Below, piece after piece: positions 45,446 to 57,099 of a stretch of DNA of 64,000 nt. The stretch is taken from contig JAOANR010000005.1 in the NCBI GenBank assembly GCA_030278955.1, forward strand, positions 34,599,105 through 34,663,104. Direction: 5' to 3'. Below the pieces are notes generated by a model. That model was not told the origin of the DNA. It ran no database searches and saw nothing but the letters and a program-made list of their open reading frames with translations. The position numbers and the translations under genes were made by a program. Within the stretch, counting starts at the first letter, position 1. Each line of letters opens with the position of its first letter. This DNA is from Hygrophila difformis (Eukaryota; Streptophyta; Magnoliopsida; Lamiales; Acanthaceae).

Positions 45446-45475
45446 TTTTATGTTGTAAAATTCTCGGGTATTACA
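43257..45475 (-). repeat. 5' LTR of element B, outer segment
   Basis: Continues the LTR that stops at 6101; the intervening 37 kb is element C. In reverse complement it carries a GCGGCCGC module (about 43612), the GGGTGAGTGCTCTGCAGGGTGCC block (43777-43803), the splice-donor consensus GTAAGT (44580-44575), and a GC-rich stretch (about 45010-45120). It also has an (ATTT)n microsatellite (45355-45450) and the LTR start TGTAATACCCGAG at 45475. Confidence 0.88.
45355..45450. repeat. (ATTT)n microsatellite
   Basis: Imperfect then perfect TTTA units next to the outer end of the element B LTR. Confidence 0.9.
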
Positions 45476-46830
45476 TCATTACAATCACATCACATAAATT
45501 TCTAATTTATCCCTAATTTAAAGTATAATATATGTAACGCCCCGATTTAATTAACAAATTATTAATTTAATTAATTGTGGTTAATTGAGTAAGATAAATG
45601 TTATGGCTATGTAGGTATGATTTTGAATGAAGTGGGAGAATAAGTGGGGTCAAACCCACAAGTTAATAAGAGTTCTAGTGCTCAAGTGAGTACATTATGG
45701 TAGAAATGGATCAAGACAAGTGCACCAGCTCATTAACTCATCTTCCAACCCGACCCATTTTCCAAACCGGGTTGACCCATATCCAAATTAGAGCCCCCAA
45801 ATCAGCCACTAGCTTCATTTCTGCCCCAACACTCAAGAAATTAGGGCTCATCCCGTTTTTGAGAGCAAAGGTGAAGAAAAGTGGTCTTGTGAAGAGAATT
45901 TGACGTCTTTGAGCTCAAATCAAGTTGGGAAATTTATTATACATCTCTTGGTAAGTAAATTCCTCATTCTATTCTTGTTTTTAAGGAGTTTTTAGGTGAT
46001 TTTTGGGGCTGTGTTCATTGATGACGAAAATTGGGTGTTTGGGGTGAAACTCTTGTAGTTGGACTGGGAAATTGAAGTTTAAACCTCAATTGGAGTTGAG
46101 CTCTTGATTTGGAAGACTTAGGTGAGTATATTATTGAAGTTTTGATGGCTCTTTTTGGTTGGAAATAGCTCCTTGTTCATGCATGTTGATTTGAGCATTC
46201 TTGGTGGATTTTTTGTGATTGTGTTGTAATTTTTGCAATGTAGCTTGTGACATTGGCTTGGAAGCTTGGGGGAAGCTGTGGAGTGAAGTATTGGGACACC
46301 AAAAATCCTAGACAAAAGTAGGATTTAACTCATAAGTTTGCCTAATCCGGTGCCACGTCAGCAGAAATGCGTCATTAAGGGGTTTGGGATGGATTCGCAA
46401 AAATTAGCAAAAATAATGGATTGATTGTGTTAATGAAATTAATATGGGAATGGAATCGAAATTGGGGAAATATATGGGACCAATGGTGTTTTTTTCCCCC
46501 AAATCAAATACGTATAATTATATTCTAATACATTCTACCTAAATGACCAATGTCTCACGTAAAGTCTTACCTAAGCAAGACAACTAGCGATTGAAATTTA
46601 ATCTTTTCATATGTATGGGAAGACAATGAACAATAAAGCATTTAATAAATATCTTTGTTAAAGAACTCTATGATAACAACTATCCAAGGAATAACAGGTG
46701 TAGCCTATCTATATATATAAATATATATACTCACATGCCTATTTTCACATAAACATAATTAAATGTATAGGTGTTCAACTATCTATGCAAAACAAATGTG
46801 CAAGTGCCTTTAAATATATGTCAAACCTGA
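45476..46830 (+). other. Possible LTR fragment starting TGTAACGCCCCG, otherwise unassigned
   Basis: At 45533 the sequence starts TGTAACGCCCCGATTTAATT and goes on with AAGTGGGGTCAAACCCAC and CTCAAGTGAGTAC-like text, which resembles the head of plant gypsy LTRs. I found no matching LTR end, PBS or target duplication, so it may be a truncated or solo-LTR remnant ending before about 46500, or unrelated DNA. No coding gene is supported. Confidence 0.3.
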
Positions 46831-49800
46831 AATGAACAATACCTTTTTGATGAACTGTTGTTTGGAAAGAACAGTAATTTTCGATATGTTCTTCCTTTTC
46901 TGCCCTTTGCTCTTCCTCGTGTTCTGCCCTCCCCATACCCCTCTCTTCGACATTTATGTGCTTCTCAACCTCTGCTATTCTCGTGCTTCCTCTTGCCTAT
47001 TTCCCCAAAGAGCAGTTCCCCAATTCGTGCTTCCTCTTAATTTTATCTCCTTCTCTGTGAAACCCCAATACTCACTCCGCCCAACCCAGCCATCTTTCAG
47101 TGCCTGCCTTCCTTCTATTCTCCTCCTCTCCTCTTCTGTCAACTCTTCTGTCAAAGTTTTGCAGCACCACCTCACCAAATCGCGAGTTCGAAATTGCAAT
47201 CGCGAGTTGGAAATTGCAGAGGGAATCCGCTTTTTGGGGGTTTGAAGGTAAGAATTGGGTTCCTACCCTCTTCCCCCTCCTCGTTTATTTTGCGTTCTTT
47301 CTTTCGTCGGGAACGGGAGCCGCTGGAAGTGGCTGAGTGGCCGCCACAATGGCGATGCGCAGAAGGCGCGATGACGAATGAGCTGGCTGGGGGAGGTGGC
47401 GCCGCCGGTGCCTGAAAAACGCGGTGGAGGATGGGTCGCCGTCGTCGTGCCACTGTGGGCGTCTGCCTACCGTCCCCATTCGCCGCTGTCCTCTGCTTCC
47501 GCCCTCCTCTCCATTTTGCTCCATCCCATTTCTAGCTCCCTTCCATGTCCTTCGGTGCGGCCGACCTCTTGCGAGCCAAATTGTCTGACCTTAGCCTCTG
47601 CAAATCACCAAATCGCCAAATTCTACTAACCCTTACCGCTTTCTTCTCGCGGTCTTCTTCCTCCTTTACCCCACTGTCACCGGCGCCCTTCTCCCCGAAG
47701 AACCTGCTGGCCGAGTGCAGCAATGATGGCGTCAGAGGCAGGGGGAGGCGGGCTGGTGAAAGCGCGGCCTGGGGTGGTATGGAATTAGGGTTCTATTTCT
47801 GCTATGAAATTAGGGTTGGTTACTTCTAATTTGAATTTGTGGTTTGTAAGGAATACATTTTCCTCCTCGTTGATTTCTATTTATTTAATTTTTTTTTTTC
47901 AATTTGAACTGATTCTTGTCTTATTTCCTTGCTTCCTCGATTTCCTTATCAGTCCGTGTGTTGGAACTCGCTGCCATTCCCTATTGTTTCCCCACCCGCT
48001 TCAATGGGAGCTCGCCGGTCACCCAAAACTTGTAAGTCTGCCCGGAGCCGGATTCGTGCACTTTGGAAATTCTATTCTCCAATTATGTGTTTCTCCGTTC
48101 GGGATGCATTGCGGTTGGATATGCAATATCATTGTTTGTTTGGTTGTTTAATTGATTGTTTGATTTTCAATCAATTTTCTCATTTCGTTACCTCTTTGTT
48201 CTTGTCGTCGTTAATTCCTTCCTCGATTATGCAATATTATGTAATTGTTATTCATTGCCCTTCTTTGATTTGAAAAGACAGTGTTTCTTCTATGTTCCAA
48301 ATATGCATCTATCTTTCTTAATTAGTCGCATTTAACATCGTTTGCTCTAGAGACTGAACTGAGAAAGAATATTTGCTTAATATTTCCATATTCCATGTGT
48401 AAATGCTTTAATTTTGCTCCATTTAGATGTTGCCATCCTGCCGAGATTTGAGCCAAATGATTTTTCACTTTACCGGTTTGGTTTTGCAGTGTGCTCAGTC
48501 AAAGTATTGATTGTTTTAGTTTTCAATAAGAACTCAAACAAGTATGTTAAAGAAGCATTAATGCCATTGTTTTCCTTGTCATATGTACATATTTCCACAT
48601 TGCTTTTGATAGTTTGAATACAAGAATTGGTTTTGGATGAAATGATTGCTCCCAATTGTCGATAGACAACGTTTCCATGTACCATTATAAGGAATGGTAT
48701 TTGTGTGTGTGTGTTTTTTTAAATTTTATTTTATTTTTCATTTCTCTGAGAGTTTAAATGTTTCTCTATATGCCTAAGTATATTTTGGCAAGGCAATAGT
48801 GCACCAAATGCAATTTCCAGTCTTGTGTATTCAAACTGCAATTGGATTTGCATACCTGCAGTTGACCGGTAATTTATCCAATGAAGATTGAAGTTTAGAT
48901 CTGTAACTAAGTTACCAAACGATGCATTTGAGTTGAGTTAATGATTCTACTGCTCATTATTAGTTCTTAGTGATATGCTTGTATGTATATATTTAGAGAT
49001 ATGTCTTTAAGGGTGGGATGACTATGTTAGTAAATTTACCCAATGCTCCATGTTCCTTTTGAGTACTCCGCTACATTTTCTATTGTCCAAAATTATTTGG
49101 TACAAGCTGTCTGATCTATTTTACTTAACACAGAGATGTTTGCAGCTTGTAAATCCCTTATTTTAGTTGGTTCCTGATCTATTTAGTTTCCTTTACCTAA
49201 TTTATTCTTTATTGATGGTTGGTTTATTACTTTATTCTAATGTTGATTTTAGGTTTTCGTTCCCAACCTCCATCTCTGCGCATCCTTCTGTCGCGAAGGG
49301 GAAGTTTATCTTAATGCAGTACTTCAAAAGCTTTTATAGGTGATTTCTCTTTCTAATGTAGACCACACATCACATCTGCTTACTGTTTGACCCGCTTTTG
49401 GTCAATTCTACTGGCCAACCTTCACACATGCTATCCTCCTGCAAGCGTGGATACGTTTCTCTTTCAGCATCTATCTTGGGGCAAAATTCTAGATTAAGTA
49501 TTGGTCCATAATTCCATATGCTTGTGCTGAATGAAATTTTGGGTAACACACTAGATTTCTGTGAAGAGCAGATGAAATACCACTGATACTTTTGACAATG
49601 TGGTCGAACAGTGAGTTATTAACTTTCAGGGGCTTCCCTGTTTGGTAAAACTCTATTCTAGAAATAAGTTTCAGTTTCAGGATAGATAATTGCCCTTTTA
49701 AGGTCCAGCAGTTTAATGTGTTGGCTTTGCTTCTATTATCAATTTAAATCAATTTATAAATTGAGTTCCATTCATTTATTCAAATCTCATGATGTTCCAA

Positions 49801-51060
49801 TAATTTTTTCTCAGGTAATCGAAATGCTCTTACCTTTTTTCCTGAGCAATAATGCATATGAGTGCTATTATATATTATTGTAATTCAATTCAATGGATAT
49901 TTGTGGTTCGTTTTGTAGGTTGAAAATGAGTAGGGGCTGCTAAAGTAGCAATGGGACTTGGCACTGGTAAGAGAGGCTCTTTCGTCAAATCTTATGCCAT
50001 TCTTTGTTTTGAAATTCATCAAGAATGGAGGCTTTTTTGTCAGTTATTATATAGTAAGTTGCTTTGTTTATTGAATTTTTATTTTTCGTAGATCTTGTCA
50101 GGGTTGTGATGTTCTTATGTTTTAAAAGAAATTACACTCACTCAACCTCTTAAAAACTCCAAGCCCCCAACGGAATCAATTTCATACCATGTGAACTGTG
50201 TTTTACAATTCCAGGTTTTGTGATGATTTACATCTGTTTCCTCATTTGCTTGATTGAATGATTTCTGGCTGCATATGGTGCAATATTTATTGATTTTTGT
50301 TGTTTGGTGTTACTTTTCGATGCGCATTTGAATTTCTGGAGCAGGTCGTCATGTTCCAGGATTTTTCAGCGACAATGTTTGAGATTCCTTTTCATTCAAA
50401 TTTATGGTTATTTTATCCAGAATATTGGAAATGGAAGATGAGGATGAGCGGTTATATGAATGACCTTTTACTGGAGCTATAGTATCTTACATTTGTTGTA
50501 GCATCATTTTATCGTTATCTCTAATTTTAAATTTTACGTTGGCATATTTGTTGGTGTATTGTGTTTCATCCTTCTGCTTGAAATTAACAGGGAAAAGGAT
50601 GTTGTTGAGTTACATCAGGAATTCAGAATTATGGCATTGCAGATCACTATCTTGTTTTTGGATTTTCTTGGCCAAGTGGAACCATGGTTTCTTCATCAAT
50701 GAATTTAAATCACAGGGTATGGTTTCTTTGGTGTTTTTTGTGGATTTTTCAGTTGACTGTAGTACCTTTTGTGCAGTTTTGCCATCACGGGTGAAACTTT
50801 TCTCACTTGCAGCTTTTAAACTTGACTCTACAATATTATCAAGATTTTTCTTTTTAACAATATCATCAAGATCTGGATCCCCGGTCTAATAAGCATAGGT
50901 ATTTTTTATGGATGCACTTATAGAAAATTAGAGCTTGAAATTCAAGAGAATTTGTAAGATCTGTTCTATTATGTTTGATCATATGGGATTGATGTGAAAA
51001 CAAATACAACTACTGATGGTAGTTGAAGATTATTTTGGATAACCGAAGACGTTACTAGAA
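46831..51060 (+). other. Unrecognised possible transcription unit or gene remnant
   Basis: A CT-rich then GC-rich stretch (46900-47780), unlike the AT-rich surroundings, ends a putative exon at 47247 with GAAG then GTAAGA. Further splice-like blocks are 49253-49339 (after GATTTTAG, before GTGATT) and 49919-49966 (after TTTTGTAG, before GTAAGA, containing an ATG at 49951). A block from 50591 follows AATTAACAG and can be read in phase with that ATG to a stop near 50887. The predicted peptide is short and not recognised, so this could be an expressed noncoding RNA, the 5' part of a decayed gene, or chance. I do not assign a function. Confidence 0.2.
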
Positions 51061-51118
51061 CGTCGGCAAAGAAGGGAAAAAAAGTGAAAATACAAAGATA
51101 GCGCTAAAAGATAGCCAC

Positions 51119-51310
51119 TCTAATTTCTGAGATAGCAAACACCCGCCAAGTCTGTAGCAAGCAGCGGCTTCACCTCATCCGGCGGGAAAGTCCATGTAGT
51201 AAAAAATTCAACGGAACGAGCTCCCCGCTTAGGAAGATTATCTGCCACATTATTCCATTCCCTTAAAACATGATGCCACTTGATAATTAAATTACCATTT
51301 CGCGAATGTT
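51119..51310 (-). pseudogene. RNase H-like C-terminal fragment
   Basis: The minus strand encodes a short stretch with HHVLREWNNVADNLPKRGA and then SVEFFTTWTFPPDEV, ending at a stop after GVCYLRN. The pattern W-N-x-V/x-A-D-x-L-x-K-x-G is the C-terminal part of plant RNase H type-1 domains found in LINE-derived and related genes. Only about 60 codons are present, with no RT or catalytic N-terminal part nearby, so it is a fragment. Confidence 0.6.
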
Positions 51311-52049
51311 AATGAATGCAAAAAGGTTGATGGTAGTCTCTGTTGCAGGCAGTATGATCGTTTTTCCTAATGAAATCATTAGTTCGTTTAGGCCTTTATG
51401 CTATGAAGTATATAGATTGAGAAGTTATTTATTTATGTATCTTTCATGTCTTCCTCTTTTCAGCTATAATTTCATTACAAAACCTAAGTCGCCAAATTCC
51501 GCGCGGCGTATCGCGCAACTAGAGATTTCTAGTATATTTATATATGAATAAAAATGAATGAAGGATTCAGGCCACTCATGGTTTTATATGACTGCAAATG
51601 TCTTTAGTTACTCGAGTAAACTAATAAAATATGGACAAACGCAATGTAATCCCTTGCCTGATATTAATAAATTCACGCCTCCTTGGCACTCGATTCCAGC
51701 AATCAAACACCAACAGTTGAATCTCAATCCCCAATCAACACCAAATCCCTAATTTCTCACAAAAATGGGGTTTTTTTAAAGTGAAATCTATCATCCGCAA
51801 TTCAACAATCAAAAGAATATCCATGAGGAACCACAAAAAAAAAAAATACTTACCACTAGGTTGCCCAACAATTCTTAATTCCCAATGCCCTTGTTCTTCT
51901 CCCCTTTCCACTCCCAAATGTCGTGTTATCCCAAAAATATGCTCACTGTCGTTAATCCCTTGTCAAAAATGGACATCGGACTAGGGCCTAAAGCAATTGG
52001 GCTATTCATTAATTAATCAATGTGTTGGGCTTTTGAATAAATTTGGGTC

Positions 52050-52050
<1 letters not shown>
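51311..52050. other. Unassigned AT-rich region
   Basis: No gene recognised. The minus strand around 51917-51855 has a short ATG frame running into a GTAAGT donor-like sequence followed by a T-run, similar in style to LTR leader exons, but too weak to annotate as such. Confidence 0.4.

Positions 52051-52130
<80 letters not shown>
52051..52130. repeat. (ATT)n microsatellite, about 27 units
   Basis: Uninterrupted TTA repeats. In one frame this yields a meaningless poly-Tyr reading frame (52043-52312), which I do not accept as a gene. Confidence 0.97.
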
Positions 52131-52135
<5 letters not shown>

Positions 52136-53229
52136 TACCATAACATTTTCTCTCATCATTTTGGTCCAAAGTTTATCCCATTAGATAATTATTTTTTCCA
52201 CTTTTGGTACTTTGTTCTATTTTTTAAGAAAAAAAATTATATGGGGTTGATATGCAATTTTTTAAAATTTTATTTAGTTGCAATATGCCACAATCCAATT
52301 AAAAAACCATAACTCATTTAATTTAAACTCAAATTATTCATTTGTACCAAATAAAATTATTTTAAATTTAATAAAAGAATAATATTGACTAAATAATAAA
52401 ATTTTAGTTTTTCTAATAAATATATTTTTAATTTCTTAAATATAATATTTTAATTAATATTTTTTAAATAACAGTAAAAAAAAGTATAAAAATACAATAA
52501 AAGTGGAATAGAAACAAAATAAAATATTCTATATTTATAAAAGAATTTCAGTTAAAAATTATTATGTAATAATTATTAATCAAAATATTTTATTGAAATA
52601 TATCTGTAAAAATCATATAATGGCTTACTTTGGGTATCCTACTTTGTATAGTTATTAAGGATTATATTTAAATTAAAATTTAAAATAGATTAAATTTTAT
52701 TAAAATCTAGTGGCCCAAGAAATTATTAGGCCCAAATAAATTAGCCCAATCTACGTCTCTCCCAAGTATATATGTCAGAGTAAAGATTGGGGCGCAAGAT
52801 ATAAATGAACAAAGGCGCGGTCAAAAGGAAAAAGTGCGGAAAGTGGCTTACGACGGTTACTAGGACTTGACAACATATATAAATACTAAGTTAAGAGGCT
52901 ACATGGGGCATTTATTTTTTTGTCTTCCTTTCATAGCATTTTACTGCTTTCTTTCATCGCTTTCCGCAATTCAATCTTTTACGGCTTTCATTCAATTCAT
53001 GAACTTTCTGTTCATTCAATACAAGCAGTTCCTTTCTAGTTTTTTAGTTTTTGTTCGCCTCCATTCAATCCTCAATAGGGATCTACAACCCAAATAATTT
53101 TTACGAGACAACAAAATCTTAATTGGATCGTCCTATAACATAATAGTTCAACTTCTTTTCTATAAAACTTAACTTTAGCTTTTGTTAATAATTAGTATTT
53201 TGAAATGAATAACGCGGAAGGGATGTCAG
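52131..53229. other. AT-rich region upstream of the LINE
   Basis: No gene seen. Very AT-rich to about 52690, then mixed sequence (including ATATAAATACTAAG at about 52877) up to the LINE. Confidence 0.5.
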
Positions 53230-53826
53230 ATGTTAGCAGAAGTGAATAACGCCGTGGGTGGAGGATATGGTGGCGGGGGAGAGACCGTCAGATCGATGTC
53301 TTGTGAGGACAGGGGAACAAACTTTGTTCAGGGGAATACGAGGGACGGGGTTGGGTTTGAGGATATCCTAGAAGAAGAGTTGGGGTCTGGAAGGGAGGAT
53401 GGGGATCTCACTAGACTGGACACGGCGGATGCAACACATAAGGAGGGGCCTTCAGCTTCAACTGAGGCTGTGGATTCCAAAACAATGGATGCGCTGAAAA
53501 TGGTGGATGAGGCACTTTCTAAGGTACTGTTGGGGAAGAAAAAATTGAGGAGACGCGGCCGACAGAGAGGGTGTTGCACGGGCCGAAAGAGCGGACATGT
53601 AGGTGGGATAGGCTCCAAGAAATGCAGGGATAAGGGCGATAGGCTTGCCTCACTGGAATTCACACTAATTCGGACTAATGAAGGCATGAAGCTTGTTGAT
53701 CTATCGGAAGTAGATTGCGATCTTAGATTTAGTGGGTACATTGGGATTGGGTTGGTTGAAGGGGAGGGAGGAGGCAGAGGCAAGGGTGAGGAAGGAGTTG
53801 CTGAGGGTGTAGGAATTCGGGTATAG
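53230..53826 (+). pseudogene. LINE 5' frame (ORF1 remnant or ORF1-ORF2 junction)
   Basis: A 198-codon frame just ahead of the endonuclease frame and ending 28 bp before its ATG. It is rich in Gly, Glu and Lys (KKKLRRRGRQRG) and has no clear zinc knuckle or RNA-binding domain. Position suggests the C-terminal end of LINE ORF1, but the sequence alone does not prove it. Confidence 0.4.
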
Positions 53827-53853
53827 TGGGGTGATTGTGGGGGTGAAAATAGG

Positions 53854-54583
53854 ATGGGGATTATTACCTGTAACTTAAGGGGCTTAAACGGGGGGTAAGG
53901 AGAAGAGTCGTGATGCGATTATGTAAGAAATTGAGGCCAACCGTGGTCTGCTTCTGGGAGACAAAGATGATAGAAATTAGAGACCGATTGGTAGCTAGAT
54001 TGTGGGGGTCAAAAGGGTGTGATTTCTGCTTCCAGCCGGCGTTGGGGAATGGGGGCGGCTTTATGGTGGTGTGGAATAATTGTTGTTTTTTCGTTCAGTG
54101 TGATTAAAATGGGGCATCATTATGTGTGGATTAAGGGTGAAGTAGGTGGCTTGGAAGGGAGTGTGAATGTTATATGCATTCACGCACGAAATAATCATAG
54201 TGATAGGGCCGAGTTCTGGAGGTTCATCTCGTCTAAATGTGATACTGAGAACGGAGAGATGTGGTGTTTGGCGGGTTACTTTAATGCTTTGCTAACAGGG
54301 GGAGAGAGGATGGGCGAGAGTGATGACTCTGGATCAATTAGAGAATTCATCGACCAGGTGGAATTAGTGGACTACCCATGGAGGCAGGCCAATTCACATG
54401 GATAGGGAGAGGCAGGCCAATTCACATGGATAGGGAGAGGTGGGAGAGCGAAAAGTCAGCTAGATAGATTCCTTATCTCGCCGGGTTGGTTGTGCATCCG
54501 AGGATCAATAATTCATAGACGATGTGACTCTGTTCTATCGGACCATTACCCAGTATGTCTGGATGTCGGAGAAAGGTCCTGGG
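53854..54583 (+). pseudogene. LINE ORF2 endonuclease domain, broken
   Basis: Starts MGIITCNLRGLNGG, the usual start of plant LINE endonuclease (normally W-N-x-R-G-L), then hits a stop at 53896. It continues in other frames with LRPTVVCFWETKM, a middle part, GEMWCLAGYFNALL and finally ILSDHYPVCLDVG. The catalytic Asp of the expected GDFN motif is Tyr here. A 28-bp tandem duplication (54383-54410 and 54411-54438) adds a further frameshift. The frame ends at the solo LTR insertion (54584). Confidence 0.8.
54383..54438. repeat. 28-bp perfect tandem duplication in LINE endonuclease
   Basis: Two adjacent copies of a 28-base unit beginning GGCAGGCCAATTCACATGG. The length is not a multiple of three, so it shifts the frame. 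Confidence 0.95.
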
Positions 54584-57099
54584 TGTAATACCCGAGAAAT
54601 CGACATCGACTATTAAATCCAAAAATTTAAGAATCGGATTTAATTATCGAAACCGAAATAATTCCGAGAGAGCGGAATTAAATATTTTCGGACGGTAGCA
54701 ACTCGAAGAGAGTTATCAGATTATCCAACGATCTCGGATAATTCATATTATGATTTTTAAAATTAAAAAATCATAATAATAATTTTTAAAAAAAAAATCG
54801 AACCAGGCAGCCGCGCGGCGGCGGCGCATGGGCGCGTGGATCCCGTGCCGGCGGCTGCTGGTGGCATTCCAAACGCATTCAACGCGTTTTGATCCAATTT
54901 TCGGGGCTTGGCAATCCCATCCGACCCTAATCAATTATCAGACTTTAATTGAGGTTTGAGGGTGCATTTGAATGAGTTTTGGATGTATTAAACTCCCACA
55001 AAGTTGGATCAAATGGAAAACATGCACACAAGGGGGTACATTGAACCATGGATTGGAGTGGGGGTTTAATGGGGGGTTGGTGGCTCCAAAATCCGAAGTT
55101 TGGACTGCCATTATACTCCCTACACTCCCAAGGATTCATTAAGGCTCTTTTAGAACTCCAAAATTACCCCATTGCAGCCCTTAAACACCCACCAAACCAC
55201 CCTCATTCTCTAGTCCGAAAATCAGATTTCCTTGAGAGGTTGAGAGAGAGTTTGAAGATGTTCATCATTTTGGCAGTGGTTTGGACAAGTTCTAGGATCC
55301 TGATTCACTCCTCAAGGGTTTGGTAAAGTTTCTAAACTAGTTCATGGTCCTAAAACTCGAATCCACCCTTCTTATTAGAAATCTTCTTCCATATCTTTCA
55401 AAATAGGAGCATTCGGTTAAAGTGGTGTTCGTGGGGATTGTGTTGGTCGATTTTGAGGATACAACCAAGGAGGTTTTCGATACCAATCTCATCTCAAGTA
55501 AGTTAGTATTGTGCATTTCAAGTTTTAGGGGTTTTGGTGGAGGATCCATCAAGTTCTTGTTCGAATACCACTCATTGCCAAATCTGCCACTTAGGGTTTT
55601 CGTCCGTACAGTTTATGTTGTTATGCATTTTTCACTTAAATCCGTTTGTGTTTGGTCAATCCTTCCTAAATGAAAAATATTCCTAACATCTTGAATATGC
55701 TCTCTGTAAATTTTCATAATTTTTGAACATGATTTGGGCATCGAAAACGGATCTGGTATTCTGAGTTTTTCTACTGCTAGTTTTAGTGCTATTGTGTAAT
55801 CAGTTTTTGTTGTCCGATTTGCTCTTGCCTTCGATCGTGTTCAATGGTTGTTGTCTTCATGAAACTTGTTCCATTATGAGTCTAGATCTTACCTGTAAAA
55901 TTTCATAATTTTTGGACATGTTTGGAATTGATATGGATTTTTAAATGAACTGTGGTCGGATGAATAGTAGGATTTTAACTCCTTGAGAAAATAGGTTCTG
56001 AAATCAATTTTTTTGGATCACATAAAGTCCGAATTTGAAGAAGCTGATTTCTAGGAAAAATGTTTATTTGGGTGTGTTCTAGCTCCTGTAAAAATTTCAG
56101 AATTTTTGAAAATGTTTTGCAAAGTTTCCATATGCGATTTCTAAACTGCCAGTGGACTATTTTTGTCGGTAAATCGTACCTTGTGTATTTTGATGATCTA
56201 CGAGTCGAATGGCTCTTATTTTTGGAAATATGTGAAATCTGGAAAGTTGTGATTTTGTAAGTGTTAAAATTATGGATTTGAAACTTTGTAAGTTTTGATC
56301 GAGTGGGATGCCCAATGTGTTAGAGGGTAAGTGCACTTGGCGTGAGCTCGTTGGGCCGCCCCCTCTTTTGTGGCCAAAACGGCGCATATGATAATGTGGT
56401 TTCGTGATTGTAAGAGTCTATACTCCTAGGTGTATCCGTATGGGTTATCTAGTGCTCCGGAGCGGTCTGTGTAGGGTCACTGCTTTCACATCCCTCGTGG
56501 GTACGGGTCCCAGAGGTTGGTTGATTCCAAGGGTATGTCTCTAGAATCGTGATTATATATAGGGGTTCTTGTGGGTGTAAATCCCAAGGGCTAAATTGGT
56601 GTCCTCGATCAAAATGAACATTGGTAATTATTCGTGTGGCAAAGTGTAAGAACCTTCGGAAATATTTTTACTCGCTTATTTTAAAATTAAATTCCTATCC
56701 TTTATTCACTCTTCTAAAAACTCTAGAATTTGTTATGCTATATATTAACTTACACAGTACCATTTGTACTGATAAATTGTTGTTTTCCATTTTTCGCAGA
56801 GTAAGCCATGGCACGATGGGATGGGATTTTCGCAAATAAAGACTTGTCGCATTTATTTTATTTTATTTTCCGTATTGGACTTGAACTTTGGACTTTGGTT
56901 TTGGCCGTCTGTTTTGGCCCTTGTTTTTGCTTCGACACTACTTTATTAGTTCATGCATGTGATACTCTGATTTTCATTTCGGGCACAATTGAATGGTTTT
57001 GAATTATTTTAAAGAATTTATACAACTTAGCCTTATCATCTTTCTAGAAAGGTGTGGCGGTAGCGTCCCGGCCTGGGTGATCAAATCCGGGGTGTTACA
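54584..57099 (+). repeat. Solo LTR of a Tekay-like element (2516 bp) inside the LINE
   Basis: It starts TGTAATACCCGAG and ends AATCCGGGGTGTTACA, like the LTRs of elements A, B and D. It is flanked by the direct repeat CTGGG (54579-54583 and 57100-57104). It contains the conserved GTAAGT donor (55498-55503) and the ending GGTGTGGCGGTAGCGTCCCG. No internal retrotransposon sequence is present, so it is a solo LTR left by recombination between the two LTRs of a former full element. Small frames inside are not genes. Confidence 0.92.

Larger units (their letters stand above)
4128..45475 (-). mobile_element. Old Tekay-like element B (minus), interrupted by elements A and C
   Basis: On the minus strand, reading right to left, are the 5' LTR (45475 to 5769, split by element C), a PBS (5765-5754), an AT-rich leader, a 108-codon ORF (5237-4911), a spacer and the start of gag (4625-4128). 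The rest is lost to the insertion of element A and the window edge. Without the 37-kb element C, the 5' LTR measures about 2552 bp. The bases after its outer end are TCATT (45476-45480), a candidate target-site copy. The gag has two stops, so this is the oldest layer of the nest. Its LTR type matches A and D (TGTAATACCC start, GGGGTGTTACA end). Confidence 0.85.

Noticed and set aside
47172..47453. Arg- and Pro-rich minus-strand frame in the GC-rich block
   Set aside because: Composition follows from the CT-rich strand bias. Several overlapping frames on both strands are equally open and none has a recognisable domain.
52043..52312. Open frame with a long poly-Tyr run
   Set aside because: It is the translation of the (ATT)n microsatellite at 52051-52130.
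53230..53826. Gly-rich frame considered as a host glycine-rich protein
   Set aside because: It ends 28 bp before the LINE endonuclease start and is in the same orientation, so a LINE origin is more likely, though not proven.
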